Shown here piece by piece: positions 34,469-45,896 of a DNA stretch of 64,000 nucleotides. Under the pieces are notes generated by a model. That model was not told where the DNA came from, searched no databases, and saw nothing but the letters and a program-made list of their open reading frames with translations. The stretch is from Pleodorina starrii (lineage: Eukaryota; Chlorophyta; Chlorophyceae; Chlamydomonadales; Volvocaceae). The stretch is from positions 496,001 to 560,000 of the forward strand of contig BRXU01000033.1 of assembly GCA_030267565.1 (NCBI GenBank). The letters run 5' to 3'. Position 1 is the first letter of the stretch, and the number at the start of each line of letters is the position of its first letter. Both the position numbers and the translations under genes were made by a program.

Positions 34469-36415
34469 GGGCCACTCGTGCATTTTTCAGACTTCGTGGG
34501 TGTGTACCGGGGTTCACCGATTTTGGCATGTCTGTAAAACGGTCGATCGCTAGGTCGCCGACGACGGATTTCCGAGATCGCCGGTTCGAATCCCGGATGT
34601 CCATTTATTAATTTAAACCAGAGGTCGCCGGTTCAAATCCTGCGCGACTCTATTTTTAATTAAAATTTATTTTTCAAAAGACCAGGAGCCTGTTACTGCT
34701 TTGTTAGTAGCAGCACTGCAGCAACAACGCTGGAGTGCTGCCCCATGCTCCGCGCCCACCATGCGAGCAGATTCCATACCAACTGCTGTTCAAGTTCCTG
34801 CGGGACTGCGGTGCAGCGAAATGCGAGCAATACGGCTGCCTGGCTGCCTGGCTGAGTGGCTGACTGCCTGACTGGCTGGCTGGCTGGCTGGGGTGGATAT
34901 ATGATAAGTGCAGCATGGGTGGATATAAGAGATGTGGGCGGCAAAGCGGCGGCAGGGGCAGTCCGCGTCGGAGATAGCGGCCAGAGCGGTATACTCGACG
35001 TGGGTAAGGGAGCCAGCGAAGTGGGAATAAAAGTTACCCGGCGAAGGGGGATGTGGAGGAGGAGATGGAGATGGATGCGGGGGTCAGCTGTTGGGGCACC
35101 GCGAAAAATACGGCAGGGGGGAAGGAAAAATGAGGGGTCGAGAGTAGGGAAACCCGACGGAGAAATTTGTGGGGCAGGGAAAGAGGAAGGGGGATGCAGA
35201 CCGGCTGTGTGAGGTACCCACATGCATGAGGGATACCCCATGATGGTGAGATTGCAGGGGTCATGCCGGGCAAGAAGTGCACGGCGAGACAATGCACAGG
35301 GAAATTTATGGGGCAAGGGTGGAGTGGAGCATGCGGCGGGGCAGAACGGACCAGAGCATGGGGCGGGGTGGGGCGGAGTGGAGCATGGGGCGGGGCGGGG
35401 CGGGGCGGGGCGGGGCGGGGCGGGGCGGGGCAGGGCGGGGCGGGGCGGGGCGGAGCGGGACAAACCATGGAGCGGGACGACAGAACAAGGAACACAGCAG
35501 GGCAGGGCAAAGCACAGCGAGGCTTACAAATCGGCGGGGCCGAGCGGGGCGGGGTGGAGCATAGTAAACCGGGGCAGAGTATGGGATCAGGCAGGACGGA
35601 GCGGAGCATGACGTGAGGCGGAGCGGGGCGGAGCATGGGGCGGCGCAAAGCAGAGCGTGGGGCGGGGCGGGGTGGAACATGGGGTCAGGCAGGGCGGGGT
35701 GGAGCATGCAGCGAAGCGGAGCGGGGTGGAGCATGAGGCGAGGCGGGGCAGTATGGGGCAATGCATGGGGCGGGGCGGAGCATGGGGCGGGACGGGACAG
35801 TGGCATCCGGGCAAGAGCACAGCAAAGTCAGGCAGGGAGGGGCAGGCAGGCAGGAACAGGCAGGGTAGGCGGGCAGGCAGGACTAGGCCGGGAGGCGCAA
35901 ACAGGCAGGGCGCCCATGGAGCGAGGCGGAGCGAGGTGTGGGTAAAGGGCAGGCAGGGTAGGCGGGCAGGCAGGAGTAGGCAGGGAGGGGCAAACAGGCA
36001 GGGTGCCCATGGAGCGAGGCGGAGCGAGCGAACTGGAGATAATTACTTGCCTGGCTGCCTGCCTGACTGGCTGGCTGGCTGGCTGGCTGGTTGCGTGGCT
36101 GACTGGCTGGCTGGGGTGGATATATGATAAGTGGAGCATGGGTGGATATAAGGGATGTGGGCGGCAACACGGCGGCAGGGGCAGTCCGCGTCGGAGATAG
36201 CGGCCAGAGCGGGATGGCTGGGATGGCTGGGTGGCGGTGGGTTAGGTGGCGGGTGGATTAGGGGCACGGCTCGGTGGAATGGATTCAGGCAAGCACCGCT
36301 GCACGGAAGCACCGGGCCTTCGTCAACGATAATACGCTGCAGGCACAACAGTACTGCACACGCATAACTGTTGTCGGTGATGTGATAGGTGAATCCCTTT
36401 GGGATTTGATACCGT
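34469..36415 (+). repeat. Array unit 4 (short type, 1.95 kb)
   Basis: Same layout as unit 2, including the internal loss of the ~1.02-kb tail and the palindromic junction at 36390-36410. It has the regular GGGGC repeats where unit 2 is poly-G disturbed. Confidence 0.88.
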
Positions 36416-39378
36416 GGCCACTCGTGCATTTTTCACACTTCGTGGGTGTGTACCGGGGTTCACCGATTTTGGCATGTCTGTAAAACGGTCGATCGCTAGG
36501 TCGCCGACGACGGATTTCCGAGATCGCTGGTTCGAATCCCGGATGTCCACTTATTAATTTAAACCAGAGGTCGCCGGTTCAAATCCTGCGCGACTCTATT
36601 TTTAATTAAAATTTATTTTTCAAAAGACCAGGAGCCTGTTACTGCTTTGTTAGTAGCAGCACTGCAGCAACAACGCTGGAGTGCTGCCCCATGCTCCGCG
36701 CCCACCATGCGAGCAGATTCCATACCAACTGCTGTTCAAGTTCCTGCGGGACTGCGGTGCAGCGAAATGCGAGCAATACGGCTGCCTGGCTGCCTGGCTG
36801 AGTGGCTGACTGCCTGACTGGCTGGCTGGCTGGCTGGGGTGGATATATGATAAGTGCAGCATGGGTGGATATAAGAGATGTGGGCGGCAAAGCGGCGGCA
36901 GGGGCAGTCCGCGTCGGAGATAGCGGCCAGAGCGGTATACTCGACGTGGGTAAGGGAGCCAGCGAAGTGGGAATAAAAGTTACCCGGCGAAGGGGGATGT
37001 GGAGGAGGAGATGGAGATGGATGCGGGGGTCAGCTGTTGGGGCACCGCGAAAAATACGGCAGGGGGGAAGGAAAAATGAGGGGTCGAGAGTAGGGAAACC
37101 CGACGGAGAAATTTGTGGGGCAGGGAAAGAGGAAGGGGGATGCAGACCGGCTGTGTGAGGTACCCACATGCATGAGGGATACCCCATGATGGTGAGATTG
37201 CAGGGGTCATGCCGGGCAAGAAGTGCACGGCGAGACAATGCACAGGGAAATTTATGGGGCAAGGGTGGAGTGGAGCATGCGGCGGGGCAGAACGGACCAG
37301 AGCATGGGGCGGGGTGGGGCGGAGTGGAGCATGGGGCGGGGCGGGGCGGGGCGGGGCGGGGCGGGGCGGGGCGGGGGGGGGGGGGGGGGGGGCGGAGCGG
37401 GACAAACCATGGAGCGGGACGACAGAACAAGGAACACAGCAGGGCAGGGCAAAGCACAGCGAGGCTTACAAATCGGCGGGGCCGAGCGGGGCGGGGTGGA
37501 GCATAGTAAACCGGGGCAGAGTATGGGATCAGGCAGGACGGAGCGGAGCATGACGTGAGGCGGAGCGGGGCGGAGCATGGGGCGGCGCAAAGCAGAGCGT
37601 GGGGCGGGGCGGGGTGGAACATGGGGTCAGGCAGGGCGGGGTGGAGCATGCAGCGAAGCGGAGCGGGGTGGAGCATGAGGCGAGGCGGGGCAGTATGGGG
37701 CAATGCATGGGGCGGGGCGGAGCATGGGGCGGGACGGGACAGTGGCATCCGGGCAAGAGCACAGCAAAGTCAGGCAGGGAGGGGCAGGCAGGCAGGAACA
37801 GGCAGGGTAGGCGGGCAGGCAGGACTAGGCCGGGAGGCGCAAACAGGCAGGGCGCCCATGGAGCGAGGCGGAGCGAGGTGTGGGTAAAGGGCAGGCAGGG
37901 TAGGCGGGCAGGCAGGAGTAGGCAGGGAGGGGCAAACAGGCAGGGTGCCCATGGAGCGAGGCGGAGCGAGCGAACTGGAGATAATTACTTGCCTGGCTGC
38001 CTGCCTGACTGGCTGGCTGGCTGGCTGGCTGGTTGCGTGGCTGACTGGCTGGCTGGGGTGGATATATGATAAGTGGAGCATGGGTGGATATAAGGGATGT
38101 GGGCGGCAACACGGCGGCAGGGGCAGTCCGCGTCGGAGATAGCGGCCAGAGCGGGATGGCTGGGATGGCTGGGTGGCGGTGGGTTAGGTGGCGGGTGGAT
38201 TAGGGGCACGGCTCGGTGGAATGGATTCAGGCAAGCACCGCTGCACGGAAGCACCGGGCCTTCGTCAACGATAATACGCTGCAGGCACAACAGTACTGCA
38301 CACGCATAACTGTTGTCGGTGATGTGATAGGTGGCGGAGGCGCCGGCGATAGATGCAAGACAGGGTTTTAAGGTTTAGGCTTTTAGGGTTTACCGTCCGG
38401 CGATAGATGCATTGGGGCATGCCTGAGTCCAAAAGAGGGCAAAAAGACGGCAGGATGGGAGGGGGGAGAAAAGGGGAATGACGGCAGGATGGCAGGCAAC
38501 GTAACATTGCTTCTTGAAGGTGGCATAGGACAGGGTGTGTCGGTGTGCAGTTGCGGTTGCGGTTGCGGTTGTGCTTGTGTGGCGGAACGGCACGGAGCAT
38601 GGGGCGAGGCGGGCCAGAGCGGAGCATGGGATGGGGTGGAGTGGCGCGGACCATGGGCTGGGCGATGCAGCGATGCACAGCATGGGGCGGGGCAGGGTTG
38701 GGCGGAGCATGGGGCGAGCCGGAGCGGAGCGGAACATGGTGGGACGGGACGGGACGGCACGGAGCATGGTGCGCGGTGGAGTGGGACAGAACAAGAAGTG
38801 CAGCGGGACACAGCAAAGCAGACCGAGACTTACAAATCGGCGGGGCAGAGCACAGAGGGGTGGAGCATAGTGGACCGGGGCGGAGTATGGGGTCAGGCAG
38901 GATGGAGCGAAGCATGACGTCAGGCGGAGTAGGGCGGACCATCGGGCGGGACGGCGCGGAGCATGGGGTGGAGCGGTGCGGAGCATGGGCCGGGGCAGGG
39001 TGGGGTGGAGCATGGGGCGAAACGGAACAGGACGGAGTATGGGGCGAGCCGGGGGTATGGAGTGGAGCAGCCCGGAGCATACACTGGAGCAGCATGGAGC
39101 ATGGGGCGGAGTGAAGCGGGGTGGAGCATGGGGCACAACAGGGCAGAGCATGGGGCGGCCTTGTATGGAGCATGAGGCTCAGCGGCACGGAGCATGGGGC
39201 GCGCATGGGCCGGTCCCGGTTTCGGTTTCGGTTTCGGTTTCGGTTTTGGTTTCGGTTTCGGTTTCGGTTTCGGTTTCGGTTTCGGTTGTGCTTACGGTTG
39301 CTGTTGTGCTTGCAGTTGCGCCGCGAAAGGGATTTGCTAAGCGAGCCCAAAGGGCGAGCCGAAGGCCAGTGATACCAG
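36416..39378 (+). repeat. Array unit 5 (long type, 2.96 kb)
   Basis: Same layout as units 1 and 3. A run of about 20 guanines at 37373-37392 replaces several GGGGC units. It is the last of the regular long/short alternation. Confidence 0.88.
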
Positions 39379-40579
39379 GGCCACTCGTGCATTTTTCAGA
39401 CTTCGTGGGTGTGTACCGGGGTTCACCGAATTTGGCATGTCTGTAAAACGCTCGATCGTTACGTCGCCGACGATGGAATCCAGAGGTCGCCGGTTCGATT
39501 CCCAAAAAGTGAAATTTAAATATTATAATTTTTCTCCTCTCGCGCACCCGTGCATCCAGACATCTCCGGTTCAAATCCTGCGCAACCCTTTTTCGTTTTT
39601 TGTTTTCGTTTATCGTTTTTTCATTTTTTGTTTCATTTTCGTTCATGTTTTCAAGAAGTGCACAGCATGGGGGTACGACGTGCTGGCATTCGCGCAAGAG
39701 CACAGCAGGGCAGGGCATCGCCGGTTCGAGTCCTCATCGACCAATTTTTTTTAAAATCAGATATCACCAGTTCAAATCCTGCGCGACTGTCTTTTTAATT
39801 AAAAGTTATTCTTCAAAAGAGCAGGAGCCTGTTACTGCTTTGTTAGTAGCAGCACTGCAGCAACGACACAGGAGTGCTGCCCCATGCTCCGCGCCCACCG
39901 TGCGAGCAGATTCCATACCAACTGCTATTCAACTTCCTGCGGGACTGCGGTCCAGCAAAATGTGAGCAATACGGCTGCCTGGCTTGCCTGGCTGCCTGCC
40001 TAGCTGCCTGGCTGCCTGCGTGGCTGGCTGGCTGGCTGGTGAATCGAAGACAGGGGAGCACGACGGCACTCCTGCGGGAAAGGAAAAACGAGGAGTCGGA
40101 AGTAGGGAAACAAAACGGAAAATTTTTTTAGGGCAGGACAGGTTCCGATATGATGTAAATGGCGTTTCGATTGCCGATTCGGACCGCTGCACCGGTGCAC
40201 AAGACATATACCATATGACTACCTATTAAACTTCCTGCGGGACTCCAACTCATTCAAAGCCTTCATCGCCGGTGTGCGACACATTTTTTTATGGAATGAA
40301 TCCAGAAGTTGCCGCTTCGGTCGCCGGTTCGATCGCCAGTCCGGGATTCGCCGATTCGCTCGGCGGTTCGGTCGCCACTCGGCAAACGTGCTGCGGGACT
40401 GAAATTTATTGAAACCCTTATTCGCCGGTATGCAAGGCATATTTTTATGGAAGAAGTCCAGAAATCGCCGTTTGGATTGCCGCTCGGTACGAGGAATACT
40501 TGCTACACGACCGTTCGTCCGTGTTGAAGAAGTTGCTGCGATTTAGTTCTCAGTCCATCTCAGTCCATTATGAACACAA

Positions 40580-41113
40580 ATGTTACCACATGAAGGTGAA
40601 CAACTCTTATGGATTGTTCGCGCCTTCCTACGCAGCAACGATACCGCTCGCAAACTAGCTCACCACCACGAATGGAAGAAACTGACTGAACTTATTGAAC
40701 CTGATCTCATCAAAGAAGGAATTAAGATACCAACAGACTTTCCGCATTGGCTCACACAGCAGAAGAACAACCTGGACAACCTTACAGCTCCCAACCCAGC
40801 AGACATCGGGTGCGTCTTCCATGAATACGTCACAAACAAAAACGACAACTTCCTAGCAGCACTGCAGCAGCGACGCTGGAATGCCGCCGCGGACATTCTG
40901 CAAAAACACCGGCTTTGTCAGCAGATTCCATACCAGCAGCTCTTCAACTTCCTGCGGGACTGCGGTGCAGCTAAATGCGAGCAATACAGTGTGGTTATTG
41001 CGGACGCAAGCGTGCAAGCAACAGCGGCAGCCCATGAGCACGACGGGAACGACCCGCTGCAAGTTCTCGCCAACGCCATGGGCTTCAACGACCCACCGGC
41101 CTTTCCGGAGCGG
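40580..41113 (+). pseudogene. Truncated Helitron Rep-helicase, N-terminal 178 codons
   Basis: The frame starts MLPHEGEQLLWIVRAF and is nearly identical to the first 178 residues encoded at 60956. At 41113, after codons for PERNSL, it jumps without a gap into GGAGCATGGGGCG satellite. The open frame runs on to 41881, but that part is satellite translation. It lacks the zinc-finger, HUH and helicase parts, so it cannot be functional. Confidence 0.85.
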
Positions 41114-42247
41114 AACAGCCTCCGGAGGGCACAGCAGAGCATGGGGCGAGGTTGTGCAGAGCGGAGCATGGGGCCAGGCGGGCTGAGGGGAAGCGGGAAA
41201 GAGCATAGGGCGACACGGTGCGAGGCGGAGCATGGAACACGGCGGGCCGGGGCGGAGCATAGGGTGAGACGGAACGGTGCGGAGCATGACGCAGACCGCC
41301 GAGGAGCATGGGTTGGAGCGGCGCGGAACATGGAGCAAGGCAGGGCGGGGCGGAGCATGGGGCGAGGCGGAACGTGGTGGAAGATGGGAGGAAGCAGGGC
41401 GAGGCGGAGCATGGAGCGAGGCACAGTGCTGCGGAGCATAGGGTGGAGCGGGGCGGAGCATGGAGCGAGGCACACTGCTGCGGAGCATAGGGTGGAGCGG
41501 GGCGGAGCATGGGGTGGGGCGGGGTGGAGCATGGGGTGGGGCGGGCCAGGGTGGAGCATGGAGCAAGGCAGACTGGAGCAGAGCATGGGGCGGAGCGCCG
41601 CGGAGCATGAGGCCGCTCGCTGCGGTTGCGATTGCGGTTGCAGTTGTGGTTACGGTTGTGGTTGCGGTTGCGGGGCAGGGGCGGGGTGGGTGTGTTGGGA
41701 AGCATGCGGCCCGGGGGTGACAGAACAAGCGGGGCAAGGGCAAGGGGCACGGAGCATGAGGCGGGGTGGGGTGGGACGGCACTGCACGAAAGCGCAGGGT
41801 CTTCGTCAACGGTACTATGCAGCACACACAACAGGCGGGCGCAGCATGCAGCCAGGTGGACTGAGGCAGAGCATGGGGTGAGGCGGGCCGCGAGCTGGCC
41901 CAGCAGTACGATGCGGGGCGGAGCATGGGGCTGAGCGGCACGGAGCAGCGGTTGCGGGGCAGGGGCGGGGTGGGTGTGTTGGGAAGCATGCGGCCCGGGG
42001 GTGACAGAACAAGCGGGGCAAGGGCAAGGGGCACGGAGCATGAGGCGGGGCGGGGTGGGACGGCACTGCACGAAAGCGCAGGGTCTTCATCAACGGTACT
42101 ATGCAGCACACACAACAGGCGGGCGGAGCATGCAGCCAGGTGGACTGAGGCAGAGCATGGGGTGAGGCGGGCCGCGAGCTGGCCCAGCAGTACGATGCGG
42201 GGCGGAGCATGGGGCTGAGCGGCACGGAGCATGGGGCGCGCATGGGC

Positions 42248-42860
42248 CGCTTTCGGTTTCGGTTTCGCTTTCGCTTTCGGTTTCGGTTTCGGTTGCGGTT
42301 ACAGTTTCGCTTTCGCTTTCGGTTTCGGTTTCGGTTTCGGTTTCAGTTTCAATTTCGGTTTCGGTTTCGGTTTCGGTTTCGGTTTCGGTTTCGGTTTCGG
42401 TTTCGGTTTCGGTTCCGTTTTCGGTTGAATTTAGGTTTTCGGTTTTGGTTTCGGTTTCGGTTTCGATTTCGATTTCGGTTCGTTTTCGGTTTCGGTTTGG
42501 GTTGCGGTTGCGGTTTCGGTTTGGGTTGCGGTTGTGGTTTCGGTTGTGGTTGCGGTTGTGGTTGCGGGTGTGATTGCGGTTGCGGTTGCGGTTGCGGTTG
42601 CGGTTGCGGTTGCGGTTGCGGTTGCGGTTGCGGTTGCGGTTGCGGTTGCGGTTGCGGTTGCGGTTGCGATTGCGGTTGCGGTTGCGGTTGCGGTTGTGCT
42701 TGCGGGTGTGATTGCGGTTGCGGCTGCGATTGTGGTTGCGGTTGCGGTTGCGGTTGCGGTTGCGGTTGCGGTTGTGCTTGTAGTTGCGGTTGCGGTTGTG
42801 GTTGTGGTTGCACTTGCAGTTGCGGTTGCGCTTGTGGTTGCAGTTGCGGTTGCGGTTGCG
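42248..42860 (+). repeat. TTTCGG and GGTTGC hexamer tracts
   Basis: About 230 bp of mostly TTTCGG hexamers passes into about 370 bp of mostly GGTTGC hexamers, ending at the 3' block (42863). Open frames here read as Phe-Gly/Phe-Arg or Cys-Gly/Val-Ala dipeptides on one strand and Pro-Gln/Asn-Arg on the other, because the repeat period is six. They are not genes. Confidence 0.93.
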
Positions 42861-42978
42861 CCGCGAAAGGGATTTGCTAAGCGAGCCCAAAGGGCGAGCC
42901 GAAGGCCAGTGCAAATCCCTTTAGGGATTTGCAAATCCCTTTAGGGATTTGCAAATCCCTTTAGGGATTTGATTGTCA

Positions 42979-45407
42979 GGGCCACTCGTGCATTTTTCGG
43001 TTTTCGCGTGTGTGGACATCGGGTTTTCCGATTTTGGCATGTCTCAAAAACGCACGGTTGGAACGCCGCGGCAATTGATTCCAAAGGTCGCCGGTTCGAA
43101 TCCCGGTTGACTAACTTCATTTTTAAGCAGAGGTCGCCGGTTCAAATCCTGCGCGACCCTATTTTTAATTAAAATTTATTTTTCAAAAGGCCAGGAGCCT
43201 GTTACTGCTTTCTTAGTAGCAGCACTGCAGCAACGATGCTGGAGTGCTGCCCCATGCTCCACGCCCACCGTGCGAGCAGATTCCATACCAACTGCTATTC
43301 AACTTCCTGCGGGACTGCGGTGCAGCGAAATGTAGCCCCTAGCCCCTACCCCCTAGCCTCTAGCAGACGGGCAGACAGGAGGAGGCAGGGAGGGGCAGGC
43401 AGGCAGGGAGCAGGGGCAGGTAGGGCAAAGGGTAGGGGGGTAATAAGAATGGCTCGGGGTGAGGGGAACACAACACAGGCAGGGCAGGGGGGGGGGCAGG
43501 GCGGGGGCAAGTCAGAAGCAGGGGTGGGGTGGGTGTATTGGGAGGCATGCGGCCTGGGAATGACAGAACAAGGGGGGATGTGGGGGAGGAGATGGAGATG
43601 GATGCGGGGGTCAGCCGTTGATCCCCCAGCATCCGTGGAGGTCAGGGTGCGTGCTGCATGGAGCGGCGGGTGAAGTAGAAGGCAGGCAGGGGCAGGCAGG
43701 CAGGGGCAGGCAGGGGCAGGCGTGCAGGCAGGGAGCAGGGGCAAGCAGGGCAAGGGGCAGGAGGGGTAATAAAAACGGCCCGGGACGAGGGGAAGGCAAC
43801 GCAGGCAGGGCAGGGGGGGGCGGGGGCAAGTCAGGGGCAGGGGCGGGGTGGGTGTGTTGGGAGGCATGCGGCCCGGGGGGTAACAGAAGCAGGAGCAAGG
43901 GCAAGGGGGGATGTGGGGCAGGACATGGAGATGGCTGCGGGAGAAGAACGACAGGATGGAGAAGGACGGCAGGATGGGAGGGGGGAGAAAAGGGGATTGA
44001 TGGCAGGATGGAAGGCGATGCGACGTTGCTTCTCGAATGTGGCATAGGGCAGGGCATGGAGATGGATGCGGGGGTCAGCCGTTGGGGCACGGCGAGAAAT
44101 ACGGCAGGGTGTGTCGGGAGGGGGGAAGGAAAAACGAGGGGGCGACAGTAGGGAAACCCGACGGAGAAATTTGTGGGGCAGCGGAAGAGGAAGGGGGATG
44201 CAGACCGGCTGTGCGAGAGTGGGGAACAGAGTGGGGAACAGGAATCATTTCATACCCCCAGCATCCCTGGATAAGATGGCGGGATGGGTTGGCGGCGGTG
44301 GGTTCACCGGCGGGTGGGTCAGGGGGCTGCATGCTGCAGGGCGGAAGTAGGTGTGGACGAGGGTGAGGAGGTCAGGGTGCATGGAGCGGCGGGTGAAGTA
44401 GAAGGCGTGTGGGTAGCCAGCAAGAGGGATACAGGCCGTGGAGGATGCCACGACGTTGCGCACAAGAGAGGACGGTGGAAATGCCGGGGCAGGCAGAGAC
44501 AGGCCGGGGCAGGCAGTGACAGGCAGGGGCAGGCAGGCAGAGGGGCAGAGTGAGGGCAAGTCAGGAGCAGGGGCGGGGTGGGTGTGTTGGGAGGCATGCG
44601 GCCCGGGGGTGACAGAACAAGCGGGAACAAGGGCAAGGGGGAATGTGGGGGAGGACATGTAGATGGATGCGGGAGTCAGCCGTTGGTCTGAGGGGAATAA
44701 CCGCAAGAGGATCGGATCACAGGGGAGGGGAGAAGGGTGGATCGTGGGGTAGGGGCATGGCTGGGTCGAAAACAGGGCAAAAAGACGGCAGGATGGGAGG
44801 GGGGAGAAAAGGGGAATGACGGCAGGATTGGAGGCAACGCAACGTTGCTTCTTGAAGGTGGTATAGGGCAGGGTGTGTGGTGTGCGGTTGCGGTTGCGGT
44901 TGTGGTTGTGGTGGGTGTATTGGGAGGCATGCAGCCTGGGGATGACAGAACAAGCGGGGGCAAGGGCAAGGGGGGATGCAGGGGTCAGCAGTTGATCCCC
45001 CAGCATCCGTGGAGGTCAGGGTGCGTGCTGCGTGGAGCGGTGGGCCAAGTAGAAGGCATATGGGTGCACGACCCGGTGCACGGCGCCGCCGACCCAGCGG
45101 CACGGAGCATGGGGCGTGCATGGACCGGTTTCGGTTTCGGTTTCGGTTTCGGTTTCGGTTTCGGTTTCGGTTTCGGTTTCGGTTTCGGTTTCGGTTTCGG
45201 TTTCGGTTTCGGTTTCGGTTTCGGTTTCGGTTTCGGTTTCGGTTTCGGTTTCGGTTTCGGTTTCACTTTCGGTTTCGGTTTCGGTTTCGGTTTCGGTTTC
45301 GGTTTCGGTTGCGGTTGCGGTTGCACTTGCGGTTGCGCTTGCAGTTGCGCCGCGAAAGGGATTTGCTAAGCGAGCCCAAAGGGCGAGCCGAAGGCCAGTG
45401 ATACCGG
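42979..45407 (+). repeat. Array unit 7 (2.43 kb), non-autonomous
   Basis: Anchor in the gttttcgcgtgtg variant, B-box-like motifs (about 43093 and 43137), exon fragment (43212-43332), GGCAGG/GGGGCA-rich filler, a TTTCGG tract (45126-45310) and the 3' block (45350-45399). The segment from the preceding 3' block to this one is duplicated almost exactly at 57487-59985. Confidence 0.85.
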
Positions 45408-45896
45408 GGCCACTCGTGCATTTTTCAGACTTCGTGGGTGTGTACCGGGGTTCACCGAATATAGCATGTCTATAAAACGCTCGATCGCTAGGTCGCCGAC
45501 GTTTGACTACGGACATTGCCGGTTCAAATCCCAGTCGAACAAAATTAAATTTTAACCTGAGGTCGTCGGTTCAAATCCTGCGCAACCCTCTTTTTAATTA
45601 AAATTCATTTTTCAAAAGACCAGGAGCTGTTACTGCTTTGTTGCGATTGCGGTTGCGGTTGCGGTTGCGGTTGTGCTTGCGGGTGTGATTGCGGTTGCGG
45701 CTGCGATTGTGGTTGCAGTTGCGGTTGCGGTTGCGGTTGCGGTTGCGGTTGTGCTTGTAGTTGCGGTTGCGGTTGTGGTTGTGGTTGCACTTGCAGTTGC
45801 GGTTGCGCTTGTGGTTGCAGTTGCGGTTGCGGTTGCGCCGCGAAAGGGATTTGCTAAGCGAGCCCAAAGGGCGAGCCGAAGGCCAGTGATTGTCAG
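45408..45896 (+). repeat. Array unit 8 (0.49 kb), minimal unit
   Basis: The smallest unit. It holds anchor, two B-box-like motifs (about 45520 and 45567), the start of the leader (aagaccaggagctgttactg), then directly a GGTTGC tract (45640-45835) and the 3' block (45838-45888). It has neither exon fragment nor GGAGCATGGGG satellite, so it approximates the shared ends alone. Confidence 0.85.

Larger units (their letters stand above)
39379..42978 (+). mobile_element. Array unit 6: internally deleted Helitron with 5' Rep fragment
   Basis: Begins with the anchor. Four B-box-like motifs follow at about 39490, 39570, 39719 and 39768, then the exon fragment (39843-39970). Next comes a leader with further gccggttcg-type motifs (40310-40380) and the first 178 codons of the Rep gene (from 40580), which stop abruptly in satellite at 41113. 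The unit then has GGAGCATGGGGCG satellite with an internal ~280-bp duplication (41680-41955 and 41955-42235), TTTCGG (42248-42480) and GGTTGC (42495-42860) tracts, the 3' block, and three tandem palindromes. Confidence 0.75.

Noticed and set aside
26810..39400. Open frames of 100-375 codons on both strands in the array, many Pro/Ala-, Arg/Gly- or Asn/Arg-rich
   Set aside because: They repeat in every unit, are open in several frames at once and simply follow the satellite period; no domain is present.
41114..41881. Continuation of the Rep frame after 41113
   Set aside because: The codons are GGAGCATGGGGCG satellite; open only by chance of the repeat period.
42209..42950. Long Cys-Gly, Phe-Gly, Asn-Arg or Pro-Gln dipeptide frames
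   Set aside because: A six-base repeat gives two-residue repeats in all frames; this is a microsatellite, not a gene.
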